Shown here: positions 46,894 to 58,900 of the stretch, piece after piece
Layout: each line of letters starts with the position of its first letter
How positions within the stretch are numbered: position 1 is the stretch's first letter
From: Gymnopus androsaceus JB14
Lineage: Eukaryota; Basidiomycota; Agaricomycetes; Agaricales; Omphalotaceae
Length of the DNA: 64,000 nucleotides
NCBI GenBank assembly: GCA_009733575.1
Contig: ML769585.1
Coordinates: 62,001 to 126,000 of the forward strand
Reading direction: 5' to 3'
Translations under genes and position numbers: made by a program
Notes under the pieces: generated by a model
Told to the model about the DNA's origin: nothing
What the model saw: the letters and a program-made list of their open reading frames with translations, nothing else
The model's database searches: none

Positions 46894-47156
46894 ATCGTAG
46901 CGCGTTCCAGACCTAATGTGTGTCTTTCGTTCTATCGCTTGTACAATGTATTCATTACTGCAGTAGACCGCAGCTGGGGACGCGAGCTTGAAAATAATTG
47001 TACAAAGTCGTATAGATTTTTTTTGTTCTCCGTTTCGGACCGTCCCGTTAGAGCTAATAATAAGTTTGTGATGTTGTTGAAGAATGTTGTGTTGATTGAA
47101 TCGACGTCACTGAAACGTCTTGTCCCCGACTTTCACCACCTCTCTAACTCCCAACT

Positions 47157-50100
47157 ATGTCCAACGGTGAAAAAGAACCTGGTCCTCAGGATTCACCCGT
47201 GAATCCAGCTCCAAGCACTCCAGCAGAGCCAGCAGAACCAGAAAAAGCAGAACCAGAAAAAAAGAAGAGAGAATACAAGGATTTTGGTCATGAAACTGAG
47301 GGTCCTACTCGTAGGTCTTTTCGTATTCGCTTTCCTCGCTCTGGTGCTAACTGCCTTTAGATGCAAATGTCGACATGTCCACCGTTCGTATTCTGTCATC
47401 TTCCCATGGCTCGCGCTAATGATTCGTCTAGATTCAACTTCGTGCAGAAGATTTGTACGACAAGGAGAAAGTTGATTTAGAGACCATTGTCGTTGATGAT
47501 GTGTTCAAGTTGCTCCAATGCGACGACCAGGGTCTTTCCAAGGAGGAGGCAGACCGTCGTATCGAAATATTTGGCCCCAACAAGTTGGAAAGCGAAGAGC
47601 AAAACGCCTTTTTGCAGGTTTGTGTATTAATAGCCTCAAGTTTTCTACTGTCGCTCATGTCACTCTAGTTTTTGAGTTTCATGTGGAATCCTCTTTCCTG
47701 GGTCATGGAAGGTGCTGCTCTCGTCGCTATTGCACTATCAAACGGCGAAGGACAGCCCCCTGATTGGCAAGATTTCGTTGGTATCGTCCTTTTGTTGTTC
47801 ATCAACTCCTCCATTGGTTTCTACGAAGAAAGAAACGCCGGTAATGCTGTCAAGGCCCTCATGGAATCTCTCGCACCCAAGGCCAAGGTCAAGCGCGACG
47901 GCTCTTGGTCCGAGATCGAGTCCTCTGGCCTCGTTCCCGGTGACATGGTCTCTTTCAAAATAGGTGACATTGTTCCCGCCGATTGTCGTCTTACCGAGGC
48001 AATCAACGTGTCCATTGACCAGGCTGCTCTTACTGGCGAGTCTCTTCCCCAGTCAAAGAAGACTGGCGATCAGTGTTTCTCGTAAGTGATCTCATGTATC
48101 TCTCGTCACTACTGTAATGACATTGGCTCTAGCGGTTCCACTTGCAAGCAGGGTGAGGCCGAGGGTGTCGTCATCTCTACTGGTGCCAACACTTTCTTTG
48201 GTCGTGCTGCATCGCTCGTCGGCCAGGATGATGATACCACTGGTCACTTGCAGAAGATTCTCGCTCAAATCGGATCCTTCTGTCTCGTTTCCATTGGTAT
48301 TTTCGTCATTTTAGAGATTCTTGTTCTCTATCCCCGCTTCCACTACACCTATCGCCGCGGTCTCAACGACATCTTGGTGCTTTTGATCGGTGGTATCCCT
48401 ATTGCGATGCCCACCGTCTTGTCCGTCACTCTTGCCGTCGGTGCTCAGCAGCTTGCAAAGCACAAGGCCATCGTCACTCGTATCACCGCCATCGAAGAAT
48501 TGGCTGGTGTCACCATTCTCTGTTCCGACAAGACTGGTACCCTCACCACCAACAAGCTCACCATCGACCGAAACACTATCCGTACTTACGGCCCTTCTCA
48601 GCGGACGAGGTTGTCCTTTTCGCTGCCTACGCGTCCCGTACTGAGAACCAGGATGCGATCGATGCCTCTGTTGTCGCTGCCCTCGGCTGATGTTTCAAAG
48701 GCTCGTGCTGGCATAAAGCTGGTCGATTTCAAGCCGTTCAACCCTGTTGACAAGCGTACAGAGATCACCTACCGTGAGGAGTCTTCTGGTAAACTCAAAC
48801 GTGTCACCAAGGGTATGACCGGTATCATCATCGAACTCTGTTCTCGTAACAAGTCGGATGATCTCGAGAACAGACTCGAGGCCGATGTTGAAGAGTACGC
48901 TACTCGTGGTCTTCGTGCACTCGCTGTTGCTTATGAAGAGCTTGACGGTGATGATCATGAAGCTGAAGGCAACGGTTTCGAGCTTATCGGTCTCCTGGCC
49001 ATCTTCGACCCTCCTCCGTGAAGACACCAAGCAGACTATTGACGACGCGTTATCGCTCGGAGTCAAAGTCAAGATGGTAACAGGTGACCAGCTTGCTATT
49101 GCGAAAGAGACGGGACGTCGTCTGGGTTTAGGGTGACCATATGTATCCTGCCAAGGTACTCAAGGACGGTCCCGCTCCGGGTAGCAAGCACGCCTCTCTT
49201 GATGAGATGATTATGGATGCTGACGGTTTCGCCGGTGTGTTCCCTGAGCACAAGTATGAGATCGTCAAGCGTCTCCAGGGTCTTGGTCATCTGTGTGCCA
49301 TGACTGGTGATGGAGCCAACGACGCCCCCGCTCTCTCTCGTGCCAACGTCGGTATTGCTGTCGAGGGTGCCACCGACGCTGCCCGTGGCGCTGCTGACAT
49401 TGTCCTTACTGAGCCCGGTCTTTCAACCATTGTACACGCCATCCGTGGTTCTCGTATCATCTTCCAGCGTATGAGGAACTATGCCATCTACGCTTGCGCT
49501 GTTACCATCCGTATTGTCGTCTGTTTCGCCATTCTTGCATGGGTTTATCAATTTGATTTCCCTCCTTTCATGGTTCTTATCATCGCTCTTCTTAACGATG
49601 GTACCATCATGACTCTATCCGTTGACCGTGTCTTGCCCTCGAATACTCCAGATAGTTGGGACTTGACCGAGATTTTCGCCTATGCTGTTGCATATGGTCT
49701 CTACCTGACTTTGTCGACGTGAGTTGTTTGTTTTTCTGGCTGGAGCTCAAACTGATATGTTGCAGTGTCGTACTTGTTGTGATCATTATGGAGACGACTT
49801 TCTTCCAGGACAAGTTCAGTGTCACCCTCTTGACCAACCCTGTCCAGGCCAACGACGAGCAGCTTCACGCTATCGTCTACCTCCAGGTTGCTATCATTTC
49901 GCAGGCTTTGATCTTCGTCACCCGTTCGCACGGATTCTTCTTCATGGAGCGGCCGTCCTATGCACTGATGGGCGCCTTCTGTATCGCTCAGCTCATTTCA
50001 TCAATCATTGCTGCCTTTGGTAACTGGGGCTTCACCGACATGCACGGCGTTGACGGAGGATGGATTGGAATTGTCTGGGTCTGGGTATGTGTTCTAGTGG

Positions 50101-50471
50101 CTGCAATGTAAATTGAAAGCTAACTCATCTTTGTTTAGAATATTATCTGGTTTGTTCCTCTCGACTGGATCAAGTTTGCGATGAAGTACACCGTCATCAA
50201 GTACCTCCGTGAACGCCACGAAGCCGCTGCGCATCGTGCTACTTCGGAATCTGAAGGTGTTCCAATAACACGTACCACTCTCCGTGCTGCATCGATCCAC
50301 GAATCACTGTACTCTAACCGTGTTTCGTTCATCAAGCGTGCTGCGCGCAAGGTCGGGTTTGGCGGACGTGTTTCGATCAAGCCGGATGAGCTGCAACGCT
50401 TCAGCAGTCATCAGATGCATACCACTGGTCAAACCTTGGCCAGACACCCTAGTCGAACTGCTGCTGCATAG
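47157..50471 (+). CDS. PMA1: plasma-membrane H+-ATPase (P3A), with single-base frame breaks
   Basis: ATP-driven proton pump that energises the fungal plasma membrane. From [11 protein letters not shown] (47157): an acidic N-terminus, small exons ([20 protein letters not shown]), M1-M2, the actuator loop TGES (48032-48043), M4 with [12 protein letters not shown], the phosphorylation motif DKTGT (48527-48541), the nucleotide-binding domain, hinge [11 protein letters not shown] (about 49305), M5-M10 and a C-terminal regulatory tail ending in TAAA. Introns near 47630, 48080, 49720 and 50085. Four one-base indels disturb an otherwise well-conserved protein: a lost T at about 48595, an extra T at about 48687 (together putting about 30 residues out of frame), an extra C at about 49016 and an extra G at about 49131. 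Assembly error or pseudogene; if it is the only copy, error is likelier. Confidence 0.93.
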
Positions 50472-51645
50472 ATGATTGGATTATAGGCCTTCTGTGTAAA
50501 TTTGCTATACATACCGGTTGGATAAACGGATAAAAATAAACGAACAATGCTCTTTCAAGTTAATTCGACCGCTTTAATTTTTCATGTGTAATTGTCTTTT
50601 TCTGCCTTTTGTTTCTGTACGCAAGTTAGGTAGTCTTTGGACTTTGCTTTATAATTAGTTAGTAGTCATGATCATGAGCAGCATCATTTCTTAGTCCGAG
50701 TCATTCCTATTTCTACGTGTGTCAATGTTTCTAGTTTATCCAGTCCGATGAGACCATCCCATTTCATTGGATGTAATCCTTTTAGGGATTACTGAAGTCT
50801 AATCAGTAGACTGATGCAATGCAAGTGTACCTCTATGGAACCTGCCTAGCGAGGTCAAAAATGATTTGATCACAAACAGATGAGTCTGCCTGCAGCGGTA
50901 ACCCCCTGTCTACAGGAGTTGCTTATTTATAATTGGTGAGATGGAGGCCCCAGAGCAACCCCAGAGCCCTCTCTATCTCACCAGATCACATATTTTAATT
51001 GCACTATAGTAAACAACAACACTAACCCAGGTTTGAGTCAGTGAGAGATTTGAATAGAATATTTTAGTGAGGATGAAGTAAAATCTTTGAGTGAGATGCA
51101 TTCAAGCTTGAAAGAAGCTTGAGCATCACTGAGCTTTGGAAGAAATCCACATTATTGTGACAGACAATTTCTGTAAGTCACCTTCAGGCTGTTTCTGAAA
51201 ACCTGCCATGAACCCAAGAAGTGGATGCTTCTTGATCCTGAACCACCACCATCTCAAAACTCTCCCATGCTTGTCGTGGGCTTTTTTCTTTGTGCTGGCC
51301 ACTCAATAGGAGGGCGAGCTGTAGTGCCGCACCCTGCTCAGCATACAGAAGGCCTTCCTTCACATTCTAGCAGGACAGCTCGCTAGTTTCAACACTTTGT
51401 TCCCAGAAGACTCTGGAAAGTTCAAAGAGGGAACAGTGGCTACACCTCTTGTCTGAATCTCCTTGTGCACCAAGACAGTAGCTGTTTTGCACTGTTGGCT
51501 CTCTCTGCCACCACTGACTATCTTCAGTCTGCTTTTACTCAAAACCTTTGGCACCAGGCTTCCATCCCTATCCCTTTTCCAGCATATTTTCATCTATCCT
51601 TGATCTAGGTCCATGTTGTTGGATTTCTTATTCTTATACACAGTC
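50472..51645. other. no assigned gene
   Basis: 50472-50700 is the 3' flank of the H+-ATPase gene. A short palindrome (GGTGAGAT...ATCTCACC) spans 50936-50981. At 51210-51590 (+) an open stretch reads WMLLDPEPPPSQNSPMLVVG and then PSHSSRTAR before a stop, followed in another frame by similar composition. This may be a TE-derived ORF remnant; I cannot name it. Confidence 0.35.
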
Positions 51646-52056
51646 TAGAGATGGGCACGAATATATTCATGAATACCTAAGTGCTGGGCAATTTTCAATG
51701 AATAGCCATGGGAATTCTGCACAGAATGAGTACCACAGTATGCAAATTAATGAAGGAGTAGTTAAGCTGCATCCCTGTCAAATTTCTATCACATTTGGAT
51801 CATTTCCCCATGCTCCAACCACCAAAGAAGCTCCATGAATACTAAAAATGCACAAAACAAATATATTTGTGGTTTTTGAGCATATTTGGTCACTGGAGCC
51901 TGGGGAAATAATCCAAGTATAATAAAAATTTGATCAGGATGTAGCTCAACTATTTCTCCACCAATTTGCATACTATTTTTACTCATTCTGACCAGAATCT
52001 CAGTGGCTATTCACCAAACAAACAAGTATTCATGCATATATTTGTGCCCATCTCTA
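51646..52056. mobile_element. hAT-type MITE, 411 bp
   Basis: The ends are TAGAGATGGGCAC and, inverted, GTGCCCATCTCTA. Inverted similarity runs for about 170 bp from each end. The 8-bp duplication ACACAGTC is perfect at 51638-51645 and 52057-52064. No coding capacity. Confidence 0.95.
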
Positions 52057-52064
52057 ACACAGTC

Positions 52065-53651
52065 AGTTACTTATATTCATGGACTCTTACTTACAAACAT
52101 GAACCAAGTATTATACCTTTTCTTTTGCCCAGTTATTCTTCCGTGCTCACAACCTGACACAACAACAGCCCCTATTATGATTACTTATATACAAGTACTT
52201 ACAATTGACTCACCTCAGACTGCTACTTTGTACTGGCGCTGAGGTGAGCTCACTAACTTTACCTATTTGCTCTGTTACTGACTTCTTGTATCAGACTGTA
52301 ACCATTTATTACAGGTAATACAATATAAGACTGCTACTTTGTACTGGCGCTGAGACCGTAACCATTTTGCAAGATCCCTGAGTGCCATCCAGTACAACTG
52401 AAGTATAACTCAACACATGTTTCATGGCCATTGCATTGGGGCCCACACATATCTTCCCAGCATATTCATAGCTGTCAGACTGGTGTTCAGAAGCTCAGGT
52501 CTTCCGCAGGGACTTTGTCCACCCCTGGTCTGTCACCTGGGCCTTGCCACCCAATAAAATGAGTTGTACAGACACACAGCATCCTAATCACTGCACTGTG
52601 TTAGAATGTGCCCAACACCATGCTATACCTATTTCTTGGAGAAGGGGGAGCATTGGGATTGTGGAGAAAGGAAGGAGCCTGGGAAGGTAGAGAGTGAGAG
52701 ATGGGCAGGATAGGATTCATTTTTCTGCACCTGCTGTTTCAGTTAGGTTGCATCCTTCTTCAGTGAGCTCTTTGCTGCGAGGCCTAGACCTCAAAAGCAA
52801 TTTGTAGCAGTTTTCACCCCTATGAACAGTATGCCTTTATGTGATGTTTCTCTTTCTAGTAGCACTGTCTACTTTGTTGTAGTGTAATGCCTACCATATC
52901 CTTCAGGACCATGGGCAATAAACAAGGATCCAAAAAAAAGAAAAAACCCCCAAGACTCAAGAGGTAACAAGGATTCTAAAATTCAACTTTTTGAATTGAT
53001 TCTACTTTAGAGGGTGCAGATTGGGTGCACAAAAAAAGTGGATAGAAGAGAGAACATTGAAGAACACAGTGCTAAAAGTATACCAGCCAGATCAGGTCCC
53101 AAATGAGACACCCATATAGAAGAGACATTGTTGGTGCAGGAGAAAAGTTGTTGAAACAAATTGAGCATAAAGGTTTGAGAAGAAGACAACTCGGCCATGT
53201 GGAAACCATCCGCTTGCTCACAATTCCTGGATAAATATAAGCCTTTGGCAATGGTTTTGCAAGGATTGAATGCCTACAGGCTTTGCCACTAGGAAGCTGT
53301 CCACAGCTCTCAGACCATTTGTGCCCATCTGAAATACATTAGCTTACAGTCAGATAATGCTAGAAAAAGAAACTTGCCCACAAGGCCTCTCTGTATTGGC
53401 TGGCAAAGTGGTTCCATATTTCCAAGGGCATTCCTTGGAAAGTGCACTGAATCTCTATTAACGGACACCAAAATCCCCTCTGAAGCAGTCTACATGAAAG
53501 AGCTGTATCTATTAATGAATATTCAGTTCAAGTTCAAAGCTCATACAATAAGAACTTATTTCTGAGGTGAACTTTCAACTCCTTGTCAGAGTCATGTCTG
53601 GTAAGGTGCTTGCCCATGGTGACAATGTTAATAGTTTCAAGGCAAAAGGGA
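52065..53651. other. unassigned intergenic sequence
   Basis: A 26-bp direct repeat (GACTGCTACTTTGTACTGG core) lies at 52217 and 52331. The rest is AT-rich with no ORF that looks real. Confidence 0.5.
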
Positions 53652-53970
53652 TGTTAGGTAAAGTAAACTCAGTTGGTACCCGAAGTAGTGGTTCAACTAC
53701 TGTACCTGTTAGGTAAAGTAAAGTAAGTGAGGTAGGTAAGTAATGGTGTGAAAAGTAAAATAAGGAAAGATCTCACCTCAGTTGGTACCCAAAGTAGTGG
53801 TTCAACTGAGAGTCTGAGGGAGGAAAACGACAGTGGGCTAGGTATATAAGCCAATCGTATGATTGACTTTGGTAAGCAGCCCGGTAACCGGATAAAGAAT
53901 ATAAGTAAAAGTCTGTGTTCGTAAATAGAAATGTCAAAGTTTAGGATACCGTGCAGAGTGTTTCCTAACA
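53652..53970. mobile_element. solo LTR with 5-bp target duplication
   Basis: Starts TGTTAGGTAAAG, ends TTTCCTAACA (an inverted terminal TGTTAG/CTAACA), 319 bp, flanked by AGGGA on both sides (53647-53651 and 53971-53975). A duplicated start motif at 53706 and a repeated CAGTTGGTACCC.AAGTAGTGG motif show an internal duplication. The sequence is unlike both copia LTRs, so a different family is represented. Confidence 0.9.
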
Positions 53971-53975
53971 AGGGA

Positions 53976-54957
53976 CATCTGGTCCTTGCTTAACAATGGT
54001 CACAGAATAAGCAAATTTGAAACTCACTTTAAGGGCATGTTAGTGTGGAAGTTCAAGGAGGAAGAGAAACAATTTCAATTAAACAAGTCCTCATTTTCAA
54101 TCATCATTGTATTGCATCAGTCAATCCACTGCCAAAGCCTCCAGTCTCCATCTATCCCACAAAATGCCAAGGAATTGTGCATGGCATGCATGCATGCATG
54201 CAAGCTTACCACATCTTATAAATTTTATTGGGATCTGTACTCTAGCCACTCATCCTCCTCAAGGTACTGGCTACAAGAAAATCCACAATTTCATGGGCCA
54301 AAGAGAATAGCATGAAATGACAATTTTGCAGCTCAAGAAACACTGTAGTTGGATATTGTGCCTTGCTTGAGGTACAGTTTTGCTCTGGATATTCCAATGA
54401 TTCTTTGGAGATTTGACTCAATGAGATTCAGTGGAGAATAACCAGCAACACTAAATGAAAGAAAGCACTGGAAGAGAAAATGGTGCTGCATCATGTATCA
54501 GTGCCAGCACTTGTTTGGGTGCTCCTCAACTTGAAAACCCATTGGCTGGAGCTTATCACAAACAGAGGTTTGCTCAAAACATGATAAGCCTTGAAAAGTG
54601 TTCCACCAGCAAAATGATAGCTACAGTTCATTCCAAAACTTCACATTTAGCTCACACAGGATTCTAGGTAAAACACACACTCTCTTTCTCTCTCTTTCTT
54701 TTTTTTTCCTCTTGAAAAACTTGAAATCCCCCAACTCTCCACAGACATAAACCATAAGCCAGATTCTAAGTAAGCACACACTCCCATGCTAGATAGAGGA
54801 TATAAAAAAGGAAGGAGTCCAGGTTGTGTCCATTGGCAAGCCACTGCTGCCAGTAATTAGAATGTGATTATTCATGCATGTTACACTAAACATGTCTCAG
54901 TGCAAGGTGTACACACTACTGTCAATATGGTGAATTCAATTATATGTACTAGTACTT
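53976..54957. other. no gene; simple repeats
   Basis: A (GCAT)n run lies at 54180-54202 and a CT/T-rich run at 54670-54710. No convincing ORF. Confidence 0.6.
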
Positions 54958-55041
54958 ATCAGCATGCAGCCTCCTTCCCAGGCTTTGGGACTTCGCGGTC
55001 TGTATGAGCTGAATTAGAAAAAGATACTTGTCTCTACACCT

Positions 55042-55142
55042 GGCGGATTACACTGCGTGTCTTGTTTGGCTCCAATATAAAAGTTATCGTAAATGGCACG
55101 CTAAAGTGCTAAAGCCAAACAAGGCACGTGGCGTAATCCGCC
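55042..55142. mobile_element. about 100-bp hairpin insertion in the left arm
   Basis: GGCGGATTACAC...GTAATCCGCC with TTGTTTGGC/GCCAAACAA inside. The right arm (58400-58415) lacks it, reading straight from the CCGCC region to ACAGTATACTG. A very small fold-back element that landed after the arms formed. Confidence 0.7.
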
Positions 55143-55794
55143 ACAGCCGATACTGTAAAGCATTTTCAAAAAATACCGATAAGTTATCGTAGGTGTTTTG
55201 CAAAGAACTACGATAACTTCTGGAGGTCCAGAAAAAAGCCTGGTCAGCTGCCAGAGTCCGGTGAGGCACTTAGGGCGCTTATTCGGCACCCCCGGCACCC
55301 CTGGCACTGTCCCAAAATGATGGAATACCATCAAATAGCATGATATCATGATCGAGGCATTGCTTTTGAAAAAGATGATGATAGCAGTGTATTGGGGCAA
55401 TGCCCGCCCACTGGTATATATAGTGCGCTCACCGGCACTTATTTTCTTGCCCTCCAGCGCTTATTTCACCAAAAAAAGTCGTCAGGAAGCCTTATATATT
55501 CCTGAAAAAATCATGAAAAATAGTGAAAATATTCAGGGGGCAGAAGGGCGCCCTGCGCCAGCTGAAATTTTTTGTCATGTGACTTGAGACTCAATTTAGC
55601 ATAAAAAATTGAAATTAGGCCCCATAAATGCCGGAAAAATCCTGGAAAAATCACAAAAAATATGGAAAATATTCAGAGGGTGTATCGCAATCACATGACC
55701 CTGTATCTTTCACAAATAAATTCCAATAATAGATAATAATCACAAAAAAAAACAGAAAACATTCATAAAACACCATACTATATATGGTTATGGT

Positions 55795-56110
55795 GGACCA
55801 TGGCACTGTATGAATATGGTTAGGGTGGCACCAGATAAATATAGTTATGGTATCACTGTACATATATGGTTACAGTGGCACCATAAGAATATGATTAGGG
55901 TGGCACCATGATTACAGTGGCAGCAAATTAATATGGGTAGGGTGGCACCATATTTACAGTGGCACCAGATGAATATGGTTAGGGTGGCACCATATTTACA
56001 GTGGCACCATATAAGCATGGTTAGGGTGGCACTGTATAAATATTACTACAGTGGCACTTTATGAATTAGGGTGGCACCATATTTACAGTGGCACAGTGAC
56101 ACCAGATAAA
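55795..56110. repeat. minisatellite GGTTAGGGTGGCACC, left arm
   Basis: Repeats of about 32-55 bp combining GAATATGG, TTAGGGTGGCACCA and TTACAGTGGCACC. The same array stands inverted at 57330-57760. Confidence 0.8.
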
Positions 56111-57329
56111 TATGGTTGTGGTGCCACTGTATAAATTCCAGATATAGTTATAGTACTGCCCTATAAATATTTTTATAGACCAGCCACATGAATATGGTTA
56201 CAGTATCATCACTGCTTTCATCCAACTGTTCAATTTCAATTATGTCTTACCTCTCAAAAATCCACAAGTAGAGTGAATTTAAATTTCTTGAGGTTTTGGC
56301 ATACTGTATCATTTTGATCACTTTGTTGGTTACAGGTCACAGGGGCCCCCAACAAAATGAAATGTCATGGTTGTCCTGTATCATAGCAGTGAGTGACAAA
56401 TTTGTTTCAATTTTTGTGTGCGCCCTCCATGCACCTAACCCTAATTGGTAGAATATGTTTGTAAATTTTCATTCTGTCACAGGTCCCACTGATCCTCAAC
56501 CAAATCTAAATTCCAGTATATGCACTACCAGTAACATAGAATATGGCCACATGTCTGAACTATGACAATTACAGTACTAGTACTACAATACCAATGTGAG
56601 TATACCAAAGTACTATTTGCTCAGAGAGGTAACTCATGTGATGTAGTTTGGGTGACTTGGGGTTATACAAGTACATGGACAGCTTTGAAGGTAGTGTGAT
56701 ATACTGGTACAGAAGCATGATATGACTTGTGTTAATAGCAGCCCTACTTCTATGGTATGGTGCTGCTACAACTAGAATGGTATGGCTACATTACTGTAGT
56801 ACTCATAACTCAGTATAAGTATATAGATAGTATCATCATGACTGGGTACTCTTGTACTGTTGCAACCAACTATTCATGGAGTTCAGAAAAATACACATTA
56901 GAATATAACAAAAAATATGCCAAAACCTCGAGAATAAATTTACTCTGCTTGTTCATTTTTGACAGGTAATACATGATTGAAGGATTGGTCAAAAGCAGTA
57001 ATGATACTGTAACCAGATTCATGTTGCAGGCCCATAACCATATTTATATGGCAGTACCATACTGTACTTCTATGTACAGAGGCAACAGTCACATGCACAT
57101 CACAGTCTGAACTTAGACAATGAACCTGGTTGTGGCCGTGACATATGCAATGAATTATTTATTTGATTTTATTTAATTTTTTTAGGTGTATCATGGTTGA
57201 AAGTTAGGTGATGGGGCTAAATTTGACCATGACATCATGGTGCAATGCAACGAAGGCCTCTGTGACCATGACCATTGCCTCTGTACATAGAAGTACAGTA
57301 ACTGTATTAGGAATGCATACAGTGGCACC

Positions 57330-57760
57330 ACAACCATATTTATCTAGTGTCACTGTAACCATATTCATATGCACTACTGAAAATATGGTGCCACCCTAAC
57401 TATATTCATATGGTGCTACTGTAAATAAGGTGCCACTCTAACCATATTCATATGGGGCCACTGTAAAAATATTTTTACAGTGCAGCTGTAAATATAGTGC
57501 CACCCTACCCATATTGATATGGGCCACTCTAACCATATTTTTTTGGTGCCACTTTAATCATGGTGCCACCCTAACCATATTCATCTGGTGCCACTGTAAA
57601 TATGGTGCCACCCTACCCATATTAATTTGCTGCCACTGTAATCATGGTGCCACCCTAATCATATTCTTATGGTGCCACTGTAACCATATATGTACAGTGA
57701 TACCATAACTATATTTATCTGGTGCCACCCTAACCATATTCATACAGTGCCATGGTCCAC
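57330..57760. repeat. minisatellite, right arm (inverted counterpart)
   Basis: GGTGCCACCCTAACCATATTC and related units; the mirror of 55795-56110, part of the same palindrome, slightly longer. Confidence 0.8.
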
Positions 57761-58493
57761 CATAACCATATATAGTATGGTGTTTCATGAGTGTTTTCTG
57801 TTTTTTTGTGATTATTATCTATTATTGGAATTTATTTGTGAAAGATACAGGGTCATGTGATTGCGATACACCCTCTGAATATTTTCCATATTTTTTGTGA
57901 TTTTTCCAGGATTTTTCTGGCATTTATGGGGCCTAATTTCAATTTTTTATGCTAAATTGAGTCTCAAGTCACATGACAAAAAATTTCAGCTGGCGCAGGG
58001 CACCCTTCTGCCCCCTGAATATTTTCACTATTTTTCATGATTTTTTCAGGAATATATAAGGCTTCCTGACGACTTTTTTTTGGTGAAATAAGCGCCGGAG
58101 GGCGGCAAAATAAGCGCCAGTGAGCGCACTATATATACGGTATCAGTGGGCGGGCATTGCCCCGATACACTGCTATCATCATCTTTTCAAAAGCAATGCC
58201 TTGATCATGATATCATGCTATTTGATGGTATTCCATCATTTTGGGACAGTGCCGGGGGTGCCGAATAAGCGCCCTAAGTGCCTCACGGGACTCTGGCAGC
58301 TGACCAGGCTTTTTTCCGGACCTCCGGAAGTTATCGTAGTTCTTTGCAAAACACCTACAACAACTTATCAGTATTTTTTGAAAAAGCTTTACAGTATACT
58401 GTGTCCGCCAGGCATAGGGACAAGTATCTTTTTCTAATTTGGCTCAAATGGACCACGAAGTCCCGAAGCCTGGGAAGGAGGCTGATCAGCATG

Positions 58494-58900
58494 TAAAATA
58501 AAACTAAACAATTGTTCAAGAAGGTAAGAATAATAAGTCTGATATGTAGCTTGTGATTCATGGAATCCAGTGCAGGTCAGTGGAGTACATATGTATGAGT
58601 GGATGTAGAAGGTACCACAGGCAATGCGCACCATGAAAGCAACTAGTAATAGTACTGTACCATCATTAGTTCATCAATTCCCAAATTTTTGATCCAAAAA
58701 AATACAAAAGAAATATGAAAATTTGAGGAAAAAAATCAAACTGCATTTGGATTTTTTTGAGGATGATGCATGACTGAACTAACAATTATACAATAGTATA
58801 TATACCTAGTACCACTTTCTCCTCAGATGAAATTGTAATTTTAGCCTCAAAGTCAGCAGCAACAGTAGGCAACACATGCTCCTGGGCAGATAACTGCAAC
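58494..58900. other. no gene seen
   Basis: An AT-rich spacer between two mobile elements. Confidence 0.6.

Larger units (their letters stand above)
54967..58484. mobile_element. 3.5-kb palindromic Mutator-like / fold-back element
   Basis: The left end CAGCCTCCTTCCCAGGCTT and the right end (reverse complement) CAGCCTCCTTCCCAGGCTT are identical over 19 bases, and the two arms (about 54967-56180 and 57290-58484) remain closely similar, inverted, over about 1.2 kb. A perfect 9-bp duplication ATCAGCATG flanks it (54958-54966 and 58485-58493). A 9-bp duplication plus very long TIRs is characteristic of Mutator-like elements. The arms contain a mirrored ATATGGTTAGGGTGGCACC array. The central 1.1 kb (56190-57290) has no transposase ORF, so it is non-autonomous. 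Confidence 0.93.

Noticed and set aside
55795..56110. GGTTAGGGTGGC repeats as telomeric TTAGGG repeats
   Set aside because: TTAGGG occurs only once per long unit, inside a mirrored minisatellite of a mobile element; there is no tandem TTAGGG array.
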